The position numbers and the translations under genes are program-made. The notes beneath the pieces are model-generated. The model had not been told where the DNA came from. It did not search any database and saw only the letters and a program-made list of their open reading frames with translations. A stretch of 57,204 nt of DNA from Dyella sp. EPa41 (GTDB lineage Bacteria; Pseudomonadota; Gammaproteobacteria; Xanthomonadales; Rhodanobacteraceae): NCBI RefSeq assembly GCF_016586165.1, contig NZ_BCPR01000027.1, positions 1 to 57,204 on the forward strand, given 5' to 3'. Of this stretch, positions 25,765 to 34,344 are shown in pieces (positions within the stretch are counted from its first letter, which is position 1; each line of letters starts with the position of its first letter).

Positions 25765-26700
25765 TCAACCGGCGACAGCCTCCGCCAGGCGCAGGCGCGA
25801 CACGTCGCGCAGCGGCGGCGCACCGAAGTGGCGGCTGTATTCACGACTGAACTGCGACGGGCTTTCGTAGCCCACGCGGTGGGCGGCCGTGGCCACGTCG
25901 CATTGCCCGGCCAGCAACAGCCGCCTCGCCTCGTGCAACCGCAACTGTTTCTGGTATTGCAACGGACTCATGGCCGTAATCGCACGGAAGTGGTGATGCA
26001 GCGATGAACTGCTCATGTTGACGCGGCCGGCCAGTTCGTCGATGCGCAGCGGTTCATCGTAGTGCCTGCGCAGCCACTCGATCGCGCGCGAGACCTGATG
26101 CCCCTGGCTGCCGGACGTGGCGATCTGCACCAGTCGCATGCCCTGCCCGCCGGTGAGCAATCGATAGAGCACTTCGTGCTCGATCAGCGGACCGAGCATC
26201 GCCAGGTCCCTGGGCGTATCGAGCAATCGCACGAGACGCAGCAACGGATCGAGCAGGCCGGCCTCCAGGGGGCTGAGCGAAATGCCCGCCGCGGGCGCGC
26301 CCAGCGCCCGATCGGCGGCGACCTCGGGCAGCATTTCGCGTATGCGCGCCATGTCGAGCCGGAACGTGAGGCACAGGCAGGGCTCGGTCTCGGTGGCACG
26401 CAACACCTGCGAGGACACCGGCACATCCACCGACGTGACGAGGTAAGAAGCAGGCTCGTGCACGAACACCTGCTGGCCCAGCAGGATCTGCTTGGCCCCC
26501 ATCAGCGCGAGCCCCAGGCCGGGCTCGTACATGGCGCAGGTGGGCACGCCCGGGGTATTGGCGCGAAAGAGGCTGAGCGCCGGCCAGGCCGTGGCATGCA
26601 CGCCCTCGGTGGGCGCCAATCGTTCAATCAGGGCTGTCAATTCCTCGCGATCCTGGTCCAGGCGCGAGGGCTCCACGGGGCTGGAAAGCTTGCTGTTCAT
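25765..26700 (-). CDS. AraC family transcriptional regulator (AraC_N / YqhC-like)
   Basis: 311 residues. The N-terminal AraC_N domain (PF06719 type; about 30-190) contains CAMYEPGLGLALMGAKQILLG and ASYLVTSVDVPVSSQVL. The C-terminal double helix-turn-helix runs from RAIEWLRRHYDEPLRIDELA through NMSSSSLHHHFRAITAMSPL to HRVGYESPSQFSREYSRHFG. E. coli YqhC, of the same domain type, activates an aldehyde reductase gene; here the gene is divergent from an alcohol dehydrogenase, suggesting similar aldehyde-responsive control. Weak ribosome site. Confidence 0.92.
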   Translation of the reverse strand: MNSKLSSPVEPSRLDQDREELTALIERLAPTEGVHATAWPALSLFRANTPGVPTCAMYEPGLGLALMGAKQILLGQQVFVHEPASYLVTSVDVPVSSQVLRATETEPCLCLTFRLDMARIREMLPEVAADRALGAPAAGISLSPLEAGLLDPLLRLVRLLDTPRDLAMLGPLIEHEVLYRLLTGGQGMRLVQIATSGSQGHQVSRAIEWLRRHYDEPLRIDELAGRVNMSSSSLHHHFRAITAMSPLQYQKQLRLHEARRLLLAGQCDVATAAHRVGYESPSQFSREYSRHFGAPPLRDVSRLRLAEAVAG

Positions 26701-26771
26701 GGCTTTGCTGAAACAGGGGACGAGACTAGATTGCCCGTTCCTCCATGCCGTGGCGAGTACCTTGCCCGCCT

Positions 26772-26808
26772 TCGCGCAGGATCAGGCAAGGATCGCGCAG
26801 GATCCGGC
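26772..26808. promoter_or_regulatory. Tandem direct repeat, probable AraC-family operator
   Basis: TCGCGCAGGATCaGGC (26772-26787) and TCGCGCAGGATCcGGC (26793-26808) match at 15 of 16 positions and repeat every 21 bp, two helical turns. This is the geometry of AraC-type half-sites, in the 175-bp divergent region between the AraC gene and the dehydrogenase. Confidence 0.6.
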
Positions 26809-26875
26809 TACCCGCGGCGCGGCTCATCCGACCATACTTCCGGGTCTTCGCCGTTTTCACCCCCAGGAGTTAAGC

Positions 26876-27934
26876 ATGGCTCTCTCCATCCGCGGCTACG
26901 CCGCTCAATCGGCCACGTCCCCGGTCGCCCCTTATCAGTTCGAACGCCGCGATCCGCGTCCCGACGACGTGGTGATCGACATCCTCTATTGCGGCGTCTG
27001 CCACTCGGACCTGCACCAGGCCCGCAACGAATGGCACAGCAGCGTGTACCCGCTAGTGCCGGGCCACGAGATCATCGGCCGCGTCAGCGCCGTCGGCGAC
27101 AAGGTCGGCAAGTTCAAGGTCGGCGAGATGGTCGGCGTCGGCTGCATGGTCGATTCCTGCCAGCATTGCGCCTCCTGCGACGCCGGCCTCGAGCCCTATT
27201 GCGAAAACGGCGCGACCTGGACCTACAACGACAAGGATCGCCACGACGGCCTGCCGACCTTCGGCGGCTACTCCGAGCGCATCGTGGTGTCGGACAAGTT
27301 CGTCGTGCGCATTTCCGACAAGCTGGACCCCAAGGCCGCGGCACCGCTGCTGTGCGCCGGCATCACCACCTGGTCACCGCTGCGCCACTGGAAGATCGGC
27401 AAGGGCAGCAAGGTGGCCGTGATCGGCCTGGGCGGCCTGGGCCACATGGGCCTGAAGTTCGCCAAGGCGATGGGGGCCGACGTCACCCTGTTCACCCGCA
27501 CGCCGGGCAAGGAAGCCGAAGCACGCCGCCTTGGCGCCGATCACGTGGTGCTGTCCACCGATGCGCAGCAGATGGCCGCCGCGGCACGCCAGTTCGATTT
27601 CATCCTCGACACCGTGCCCTCGCCGCACGACCTCAACCCCTACCTCGCCACGCTCAAGCTCAACGGCGTGCTCTGCCTGGTGGGCCTGCTGGAGCCGATC
27701 GAACCGCCAGTGCAGGCCGCGATGGTAATCCTCGGCCGCCGCTCGATCTCGGGCTCGGCCATCGGCGGCATTGCCGAAACCCAGGAGATGCTCGACTTCT
27801 GCGCCGAGCACGGCATCGCCAGCGATATCGAGGTCATCGACATCAAGGACATCAACCATGCCTACGAGCGCATGTTGAAGAGCGACGTGAAGTACCGCTT
27901 CGTGATCGACATCGCTTCGCTCAAGGCCGCCTGA
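26876..27934 (+). CDS. Zinc-dependent NAD(P) alcohol dehydrogenase (YahK/CAD-like)
   Basis: 352 residues with AGGAG six bases ahead of ATG 26876. Catalytic zinc ligands are in CGVCHSDLHQARNEW and GHEIIGRV. The structural zinc cysteines are in CMVDSCQHCASCDAGLEPYC. The nucleotide-binding loop GLGGLGHMGLKFAKAMGADV points to the cinnamyl-alcohol dehydrogenase-like group, often NADPH-preferring aldehyde reductases such as YahK. It interconverts aldehydes and alcohols in the cytoplasm. Probably controlled by the divergent AraC protein. Confidence 0.94.
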   Translation: MALSIRGYAAQSATSPVAPYQFERRDPRPDDVVIDILYCGVCHSDLHQARNEWHSSVYPLVPGHEIIGRVSAVGDKVGKFKVGEMVGVGCMVDSCQHCASCDAGLEPYCENGATWTYNDKDRHDGLPTFGGYSERIVVSDKFVVRISDKLDPKAAAPLLCAGITTWSPLRHWKIGKGSKVAVIGLGGLGHMGLKFAKAMGADVTLFTRTPGKEAEARRLGADHVVLSTDAQQMAAAARQFDFILDTVPSPHDLNPYLATLKLNGVLCLVGLLEPIEPPVQAAMVILGRRSISGSAIGGIAETQEMLDFCAEHGIASDIEVIDIKDINHAYERMLKSDVKYRFVIDIASLKAA

Positions 27935-27942
27935 ATGATGCG

Positions 27943-27965
27943 GGGCGCGGCTTCAGGCCGCGCCC
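27943..27965. terminator. Hairpin at the convergent dehydrogenase / ClC ends
   Basis: GGGCGCGGC (27943-27951) pairs perfectly with GCCGCGCCC (27957-27965) around a 5-base loop. It overlaps the last codons of the ClC gene and lies just past the dehydrogenase stop. No clear U-run, so termination may be Rho-assisted. Confidence 0.55.
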
Positions 27966-29803
27966 TTGCGTCCCAGGTGACGGCTCGCCTCGCGTGCTTC
28001 GCGCAGGCGACGCGCATGGGCCGCCAGCAGGTCGCCGCGGGTGAGGATGCCCACCATCCGCGTGCCACCCTCCCCGCCCATCACCACCAGGCGCCCCACG
28101 TCCGCCTCGACCATGTGATCGGCCGCTTCGCGCAGCGTGTGGGTTTCGCGCACCACCAGCGGCGGACGACGCACCACCGAACCGACCAGGGCATCCGCGG
28201 ACGCATGTGCGTTGAGCAGATCGCGACGCGTCACCACGCCAAGCAAGCGCCCATCGTCCGCCAGCACGGGGAAGCCCTGGTGGCGCGTCTTCGCGTGGTC
28301 GTGGCCAAGCCAATCGCGTACCTCACCAAGGGACTGCGATGCACGCAGGCTCACCACCTCCCGGCTGCAGGCATCGCCCACGCTGATGCGCTCCAGATGG
28401 TCCGCCGCGTATTCCGACGGCACGTGTACGCCACGGCGCGCGATCTTCTCGGTCATGATGGTGTGGCGCATCAGCAGGCCGGACACCAGGTAGGCCGCCG
28501 CGCACCCGGCAAGCAGCGGCAGCAGCCCCTGCGTCTGCTGCGTCGTCTCGAACGCGAACACCACCGAGGTGAGGAACGCGCGCGACGCGCCGGCAAAGAT
28601 GGCCGCCATGCACACCAGCGCGGCCATGTGCGGGTCCACCTGCAGGCCCGGCAGCCACGCCACGCAGGCCGCGCCCATCACGCCGCCCATGGCGCCGCCG
28701 ATGGTGAACATGGGCGCCAGCGTGCCGCCCGAGGTGCCGCTGCCCAGCGACACCGACCATGACACCAGCTTGAGCAGGCACAGCGCGAGCATTGCCGCCA
28801 TGCCGATCTGCCCGCTGAGCACGGTGGAGATGTTGGTGTAGCCCACGCCCAGCGTCGCCGGCATCACGTAGCCGACCACGCCCACCACCACGCCGCCCAG
28901 GGCCGGCCACCACATCCAGTGGATCGGCAGTTTCTCGAAGGCATCCTCGATCGCATAGGTGAGCTTGGTGATGCCCACGCTCGCGACGCCGGTCAGCAGG
29001 CCCATGGCCATATAGACGGCCAACGCCGCCAGTGACGGCGCGGCGACCGGCGGCATGGCGAACATCGGCTCGTTGCCTTCCAGCACGTAGCGCACGCCCG
29101 TACCCACGGCGGCGGCCAGCGCCACCGGAATCAGCGAACGCGCGCGGCGTTCGAACAGCAGCAGTTCGAGCGCCAGCAGCACCGACGAAATCGGCGCGGA
29201 GAACACCGCCGCCATGCCGGCCGCCGCGCCGGCAGCCAGCAGCGTCTTGCGCTCGTCGGCGGTGACATGGAGAAACTGGCCCAGTAACGAACCCAGCGCA
29301 CCGCCCGTGGCGATGATCGGGCCTTCGGCGCCGAACGGGCCGCCGGTACCGATGGCGATGGCCGACGACACCGGCTTGAGCCAGGTCATGCGCGGCGGAA
29401 TGCGGCTCTCGTTGAGGAGCACCTGTTCCATCGCCTCCGGAATGCCGTGGCCGCGGATGGCACGCGACCCCCAACGCGCCATCGCACCGACGATCAGGCC
29501 GCCGACGACAGGCACCCCGATCACCCACAAGCCCAGGTGATTGCCGGCGGGACTGCTGAACTCCGCGCTGACGCGGCCGTAGAAGGCCAGGTTCGTCACC
29601 AGCCCGATCAAGGCCGTGAGCGCACGCGCCACCAGCGCGACGACACCGCCCAGCGCCATGGCAAGCGCGGCAATCCATGCCACCCGCAGCTCCAGCGGGC
29701 GGAACTGCCGCGGCATGTGCGCGGCGATCAGCGCCGGATCCAGCGATGGGGCAAGCGGAAGCGCCGCACGGGTGTGCGGCTGGGGCGTCGAATCGGTATC
29801 CAT
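27953..29803 (-). CDS. ClC-family chloride channel/antiporter with C-terminal CBS pair
   Basis: 616 residues from ATG 29803 (MDTDSTPQPH); an upstream extension to 29917 is possible but lacks support. About ten to twelve membrane helices hold the ClC anion-path motifs: GHGIPEAM (usual GSGIP, serine replaced by histidine), GTGGPFGAEGP with the gating glutamate, and GSGTSGGTLAP (usual GxFxP). Two CBS domains follow from about residue 460: SLRASQSLGEVRDWL, LGVVTRRDLL, and RETHTLREAADHM, VGILTRGDLL. It moves chloride across the inner membrane; the CBS pair probably senses nucleotides. Confidence 0.92.
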   Translation of the reverse strand: MDTDSTPQPHTRAALPLAPSLDPALIAAHMPRQFRPLELRVAWIAALAMALGGVVALVARALTALIGLVTNLAFYGRVSAEFSSPAGNHLGLWVIGVPVVGGLIVGAMARWGSRAIRGHGIPEAMEQVLLNESRIPPRMTWLKPVSSAIAIGTGGPFGAEGPIIATGGALGSLLGQFLHVTADERKTLLAAGAAAGMAAVFSAPISSVLLALELLLFERRARSLIPVALAAAVGTGVRYVLEGNEPMFAMPPVAAPSLAALAVYMAMGLLTGVASVGITKLTYAIEDAFEKLPIHWMWWPALGGVVVGVVGYVMPATLGVGYTNISTVLSGQIGMAAMLALCLLKLVSWSVSLGSGTSGGTLAPMFTIGGAMGGVMGAACVAWLPGLQVDPHMAALVCMAAIFAGASRAFLTSVVFAFETTQQTQGLLPLLAGCAAAYLVSGLLMRHTIMTEKIARRGVHVPSEYAADHLERISVGDACSREVVSLRASQSLGEVRDWLGHDHAKTRHQGFPVLADDGRLLGVVTRRDLLNAHASADALVGSVVRRPPLVVRETHTLREAADHMVEADVGRLVVMGGEGGTRMVGILTRGDLLAAHARRLREAREASRHLGRKGAA

Positions 29804-29885
29804 GGGAAACCCGGCAGGTGAAGCGGGCAAGGTTACGTGGATACGGGCGTCGTAGCTGGCTGGAAAATGAACGGTGTGGAGCGAC

Positions 29886-30641
29886 TCAGCCGGCCACCCG
29901 CGGCGACGGCGGCGCATTCAAGCCGAGTGCGTTGTAGACGTGGTAGCGCAGGATGCCCAGGTACTCATGCATGGCCGCGTCCGCCAGCATGACGTTCCAC
30001 GAGTCGGGAAAGGGCTCCCAGCGCGGGTTGACCCAATCGCCTGCCACCGGTTGCGGCTCCATGCCGAAATGCCCGAAATACAGCAGCGAACGGCGCAGAT
30101 GCACGCCCGAGGTCACCATCACCACGTGCTGCGGCGCCTGCGCCGCCAGGATCGGACGACTGAACTGCGCGTTCTGCCAGGTCGTCATGCTGCGCGTTTC
30201 GAGCAACAGGTCCGATGCGGGAATGCCCAACCGGCGCAGCGCGCGGCCGTACACCACCGACTCCGCCTCGCCGTGGCCCTGCGAGTCGCCGCCCGTCACC
30301 AGGATGCGGCACTGCTTGCCCGCGGCATGGCACTCGCTGTACAGCTGCGCGGCGCGCAACAGGCGTCCATCGGAGAAATACGAAGGCTGCAACGGCTCAT
30401 CCGGCAGCACCGCCGTGCCCGCGGCCAGCAGCAGTATCACGTTGGTGCCGGCCCACTCGATCTTCGGCGTCGCCGCATACGGATCCTGCAACGGATAAAG
30501 AAGAAGGCGCGGTATCGCGCCCGAACCAATGCCGAAGAACAGCACGGCGAGCAAGGCTGCCAGTGCCGCACCGGTTCGGCGCCAACGCCGTCGATAGCAC
30601 CACGCGGCCAGCAGCAGCATCACGAACATGACGGAGAGCAT
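29886..30641 (-). CDS. YdcF/ElyC (DUF218) family membrane protein
   Basis: 251 residues, AGGA before ATG 30641. Two N-terminal membrane segments (about 1-15 and 24-45) precede a DUF218 domain: VILLLAAGTAVLPDE, CRILVTGGDSQGHGEAESVVYGRAL, DLLLETRSMTTWQNAQFSRPIL and VVMVTSGVHLRRSLLYFGHFG. ElyC, of the same family, affects peptidoglycan and lipid-carrier metabolism in E. coli; the reaction is unsettled. Ends 83 bp from the ClC start, so co-transcription is possible. Confidence 0.88.
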   Translation of the reverse strand: MLSVMFVMLLLAAWCYRRRWRRTGAALAALLAVLFFGIGSGAIPRLLLYPLQDPYAATPKIEWAGTNVILLLAAGTAVLPDEPLQPSYFSDGRLLRAAQLYSECHAAGKQCRILVTGGDSQGHGEAESVVYGRALRRLGIPASDLLLETRSMTTWQNAQFSRPILAAQAPQHVVMVTSGVHLRRSLLYFGHFGMEPQPVAGDWVNPRWEPFPDSWNVMLADAAMHEYLGILRYHVYNALGLNAPPSPRVAG

Positions 30642-30759
30642 GGGTTTTCCTGATCCATGGAGACTCGTGGCATCTTAGGGCCTTGCCGCAAGACCGGGCG
30701 AGAGTGCTTCGCTCGCGCGTGCTGGAAGGCGGCCTCCAAACCCGGCAGGGAACCAGGTC

Positions 30760-32199
30760 ATGACCACACTCGTTTTCGTCCACGGCTGGAGCGTCACCAA
30801 CACCTCCACGTACGGCAACCTGCCCCAGCGCCTGCAGCAGCAGGCGGCTGCGCAAGGCATCGCGCTCAACCTGGCGGACATCTGGCTGTCCGAATACGTG
30901 AGCTTCGACGATGCGGTGACCATGGCCGACGTGGTTCGCGCCTTCGATCACGCGCTGCGTGACCTGCACCTGGTGGACGCGAGCTTCGCCTGCATCACCC
31001 ATTCCACCGGCGGCCCCGTGCTGCGCGAATGGTTGCGGGCGCAGCGCGAACGGCCGGGTGCCTACAGCACCATCCGGCTGACGCATCTGATGATGCTGGC
31101 CCCTGCCAACTTCGGTTCCGCCCTGGCGCAACTCGGCAAGGGCGTATTGGGCCGGCTACGCGCCTGGTTCGACGGCGTCGATCCCGGCCAGCGCATCCTC
31201 GATTGGCTGGAGCTGGGCAGCGCCGAATCGCTGTCGCTCAACCTCGACCATGTCCACGGCGACGATCCGGCGCAAAAGGGCCAGTATCTGTTCGTGCTCA
31301 CGGGCGATCGTCCCGACCGCTCCCTGTATGACCACCTCAACAGCTACACGGGCGAGGACGGCTCCGATGGCGTGGTGCGCATCGCCGCCGCCAACCTCAA
31401 TGCGCGGCACGCCGTGCTCGCGCGCAATGACGGCAACGCCATCGACGCGCTCGCCTTGCAAGTGACGCGAGCACCGCGCACGGCGTTCAAGCTGATTCCC
31501 GGCGCCGCCCATTCCGGTACGGGCCAAGGCATCATGGCCGCCGCGCCGCAGGCCACGATGGATGCGTTGCTGCGCTGCCTGCGGGTGAAGGACGCTGGCG
31601 GCTACCAGCAGTTGTGCGATGCCTTCGATGCGGAAAACGCCCAGCGCGATGCCGACCGCGTCGAACTGGAACCGGTCGGCCCGTTCTCCCCGCGTGTGCA
31701 CATCCATGATCCCCGCAGCCTGATGATCGTGCGACTCACCGACGAAAGCGGCGAGCCTTTGCGCGGCAGCCGCCTTCTGCTCAACGCCGGCACACCGCCG
31801 AACCCCGACTGGATGCCCCAGGGTTTCATGCTCGACCGGCAGGCGAACAGCCATCAGCCACACGTGGTGTCGATGTTCCTCAACCATGCGTTGCTGTCGG
31901 GCAGTCCGCGCATCGCGGATCCGGCCAACGCCCGCAAGACGCTGCGCGCCGCGACCGAAGTGCATCGCCCCTACAGCGTCAGCGTGCAGCCCGCCGATCT
32001 CGCAGGCTTCGTCCACCATGCGGCGGCGGCCATGGCGACATCCGACGATCTTTTCGACGCCCTCGGCCCGCACCAGACCACCGTGCTGGACGTGGTGCTG
32101 CCGCGCCTGGTGCATGAAGGCGTGTTCCGGCTCACGCAGAAACTCGCCCCCGAAGACTTCAGCCACGTCGAACCCGGCCCGGTCATTCCCGCCAGGTGA
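30760..32199 (+). CDS. Lipase/phospholipase-like alpha/beta hydrolase
   Basis: 479 residues without a signal peptide; the first beta strand starts at residue 2. The oxyanion strand is TTLVFVHGWSVTNTSTYGNL, the nucleophile elbow is CITHSTGGPVLREWL with Ser82 (THSTG in place of GHSxG), and LAPANFGSALA follows as in many lipases. The likely acid and histidine are in DGVVR and AAHSGTGQ near residues 205-252. The last roughly 190 residues, from about 290, form a non-hydrolase extension with DPRSLMIVRLTDESGEPLRG. Substrate unknown. It is followed by a membrane-anchored protein. Confidence 0.75.
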   Translation: MTTLVFVHGWSVTNTSTYGNLPQRLQQQAAAQGIALNLADIWLSEYVSFDDAVTMADVVRAFDHALRDLHLVDASFACITHSTGGPVLREWLRAQRERPGAYSTIRLTHLMMLAPANFGSALAQLGKGVLGRLRAWFDGVDPGQRILDWLELGSAESLSLNLDHVHGDDPAQKGQYLFVLTGDRPDRSLYDHLNSYTGEDGSDGVVRIAAANLNARHAVLARNDGNAIDALALQVTRAPRTAFKLIPGAAHSGTGQGIMAAAPQATMDALLRCLRVKDAGGYQQLCDAFDAENAQRDADRVELEPVGPFSPRVHIHDPRSLMIVRLTDESGEPLRGSRLLLNAGTPPNPDWMPQGFMLDRQANSHQPHVVSMFLNHALLSGSPRIADPANARKTLRAATEVHRPYSVSVQPADLAGFVHHAAAAMATSDDLFDALGPHQTTVLDVVLPRLVHEGVFRLTQKLAPEDFSHVEPGPVIPAR

Positions 32200-32295
32200 C
32201 ACGCGGCCTTGCATGCGGCATAGTCGCAAGAACTTGCGCAACGGATGCAGGTTGGACCGGCCTTTCCCAGGCCGGCCCATCACAGGGAGGGGACC

Positions 32296-32790
32296 ATGAA
32301 GAAGCTGATCCTGCTGGCGATACTCGCCGGCCTGGCGTGGTGGTACTTCGACCATAGCCGCCGCATGACCGATGCGGATATCCGCGCCAGCTACGAAGCC
32401 GACATGGACGCCATGCGCCGCTTCGACGGCGAATTCCTGTGCATGCGCATGAGCGATGACTATGCGGGCAGCGAAACCTCGCGCCAGGACGACACCGAGG
32501 CGCATTTCGACAAGGCCGGCCAATGCCAGCGCATCAAGCAATCCATCGCGGCCATGCAACAGCTCAGCGTGGCCACCGGCGGCCGGCTGGCATTGAAGAT
32601 CGATTACGAGATCAAGAGCATCGAACTGTCGCCCGATCGCAAGCGTGCCGAGGTGCAGACGACATCGAGCGCGACACTGGGCGACATGACCATTGCGCGC
32701 GATCGCACCACCGATCACCTGATCCGCCGCAACGGCCGCATCCTGAGCATTGCCAGCGAGGCCCGGGTCTGGACTTACACGCCGCAGTAA
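32296..32790 (+). CDS. Uncharacterised single-pass membrane protein
   Basis: 164 residues from ATG 32296, with GGGAGGGG upstream. The N-terminus MKKLILLAILAGLAWWYF is a membrane anchor with few residues before it, so the rest (about 145 residues) should face the periplasm. That part is a mixed alpha/beta domain with two cysteines (FLCMRMSDDY and GQCQRIKQS) that may form a disulfide. I do not recognise the family. It lies 96 bp after the lipase-like gene on the same strand. Confidence 0.75.
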   Translation: MKKLILLAILAGLAWWYFDHSRRMTDADIRASYEADMDAMRRFDGEFLCMRMSDDYAGSETSRQDDTEAHFDKAGQCQRIKQSIAAMQQLSVATGGRLALKIDYEIKSIELSPDRKRAEVQTTSSATLGDMTIARDRTTDHLIRRNGRILSIASEARVWTYTPQ

Positions 32791-32809
32791 TCGTCACGGG
32801 GCACAACCC

Positions 32810-32828
32810 CGCCCCCGGCCAAGGGGCG
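32810..32828 (+). terminator. Possible weak terminator
   Basis: CGCCCC (32810-32815) and GGGGCG (32823-32828) form a 6-bp stem with a 7-base loop, 20 bp after the stop of the membrane protein. Only two T residues follow. Confidence 0.3.
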
Positions 32829-32950
32829 TTACATGGACATGAGCCCATCGAACGCATCCCTGCCCCATGCACGATTCCCTTAGGCAGCGGCTCGCCTCGC
32901 CGGAGGCCGGCGCTTATCGCCATGGCCGCTTTGCCTTAACCTTCTCGCCC

Positions 32951-33505
32951 ATGGATGCCCCCGTGGACGATGACGCAACGCTGATGCTCGCCTATGCGCA
33001 AGGCGAGCTGTCGGCGTTCGACACGCTCTACGCGCGCCACCGGGGCACGCTGTATCGCTTCCTGGTGCGCAGCGCGCGCGACACGGCATTGGCCGAAGAG
33101 CTGTTCCAGGAAACCTGGAGCCGCGTCGTCGCGTCACGTGCGCGTTACACGCCACAGGCGAAGTTCAGTACCTGGCTGCTGCAGATCGCCCACAACCTGC
33201 TCATCGACAGTTACCGGCGCAAGCGCCCCATGGCGGATGGCGAAGAAGCGGAAGCGGCCCTGGGCAACCTGCCCGCTCCCGGGAACGAACAACCCGAACA
33301 CGTCCTGTCGGATTTCGAACGTCGTCGCCGGCTGCAGCGCGCGATCGAAAACCTGCCCGACGAACAGCGCACCGCCGTGCTGCTGCGGCTGGAAAACGAC
33401 CTGAGCGTGGAGGAGATTGCGGAAGTCACCGGCGTGGGTCGCGAAACGGCAAAATCACGCCTGCGGTATGCCATGAACCGATTGCGCGAACAGTTGGCCG
33501 AATGA
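32951..33505 (+). CDS. ECF RNA polymerase sigma factor
   Basis: 184 residues from ATG 32951 (MDAPVDDD); an upstream ATG at 32867 would add 28 residues of poor character. Region 2 is LYRFLVRSARDTALAEELFQ, with ETWSRVVASRARYTPQAKFS and WLLQIAHNLLIDSYRRKR. Region 4 is RAIENLPDEQRTAVLLRLEN followed by DLSVEEIAEVTGVGRETAKS, a helix-turn-helix. It directs transcription of a stress or envelope regulon distinct from that of RpoE. Its stop overlaps the next gene (ATGA), the expected anti-sigma. Confidence 0.92.
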   Translation: MDAPVDDDATLMLAYAQGELSAFDTLYARHRGTLYRFLVRSARDTALAEELFQETWSRVVASRARYTPQAKFSTWLLQIAHNLLIDSYRRKRPMADGEEAEAALGNLPAPGNEQPEHVLSDFERRRRLQRAIENLPDEQRTAVLLRLENDLSVEEIAEVTGVGRETAKSRLRYAMNRLREQLAE

Positions 33506-34344
33506 ACACGCACGATCATCACGACGACGATTCGCTGCCCGGCGAAGACGACCTCAAGGCACTGTACGGCAGCCTGCCGCGCAAGCAGCCTTCGCCGTCG
33601 CTCGATGAGGCCGTGCACCGCATGGCCGCCGATGCCGTGCGCCCAACGAAACGCCGCGCGCGCTGGCCGGCCATGGCCGCCGGCATCGCCGTGCTGGTGC
33701 TGGCTGGAGGCATCAGCTGGCGCCTGTTCGAACAGTCGCCCGAGCGCGCGCCGACGTCCCTGCCAAGGGTCGCGGGTGGCGAAGCGGCCACGCCCGCTGC
33801 ACCTGCCCTCGCATCGAAGACGACGGCCGAACCCACGGCAGCGGAGCCCCCTTCAATGGCCGCCTCCGCCCCGGCAATGGCGTCACAACCGCACGAATCC
33901 ATCCGCTCCGCGCTGAAGCCGCGCGTGCTCCCGGCCGCTCCCGCCACCCGGCGCGCGGCACCCGCGCCGGCACCCGCACCGGCCATCCAGGATCAGGGCA
34001 TGGAGGCATCCGCGCCCGTTCCCGCGCCCGCCCCGCCGGCGCCTGCCGCAACCCAAGCCTATGCACCTTCGCCGCTGGCCAAGCAGGCCCGCGCCAACGA
34101 AGACACCCGGCACCTCATGGCCGCGAAGAGGATGGCCGCGCCCGCCTCCGCCACCGTCGCGCCGGCCGATCCGACGGCCCCCGATCCCGCCGACAGTCCC
34201 GGGCAGGAGCTCGACAAGATCCGGCAGCTGTTTGCCCAGCAGCGCCGTGACGAAGCGCTCCAGCGGCTTTCCGACTTCCGAAAGGCGCATCCGGACCTTC
34301 CCGTTCCGGGCGACCTGCTGGATCAGCAAGCCCGCCATGAGTGA
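33502..34344 (+). CDS. Putative membrane anti-sigma factor
   Basis: 280 residues. A short acidic cytoplasmic N-terminus (about 1-52, with SLDEAVHRMAADAVRP) precedes one membrane helix (PAMAAGIAVLVLAGGISW). A long Ala/Pro-rich periplasmic stretch follows, and a C-terminal helical segment with LDKIRQLFAQQRRDEALQRL and FRKAHPDLPV. The position, coupled by a 4-bp overlap to an ECF sigma gene, and the topology argue for anti-sigma function. No zinc HxxxCxxC motif is present. The C-terminal segment resembles those seen in related xanthomonad proteins of unknown role. Confidence 0.7.
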   Translation: MNTHDHHDDDSLPGEDDLKALYGSLPRKQPSPSLDEAVHRMAADAVRPTKRRARWPAMAAGIAVLVLAGGISWRLFEQSPERAPTSLPRVAGGEAATPAAPALASKTTAEPTAAEPPSMAASAPAMASQPHESIRSALKPRVLPAAPATRRAAPAPAPAPAIQDQGMEASAPVPAPAPPAPAATQAYAPSPLAKQARANEDTRHLMAAKRMAAPASATVAPADPTAPDPADSPGQELDKIRQLFAQQRRDEALQRLSDFRKAHPDLPVPGDLLDQQARHE

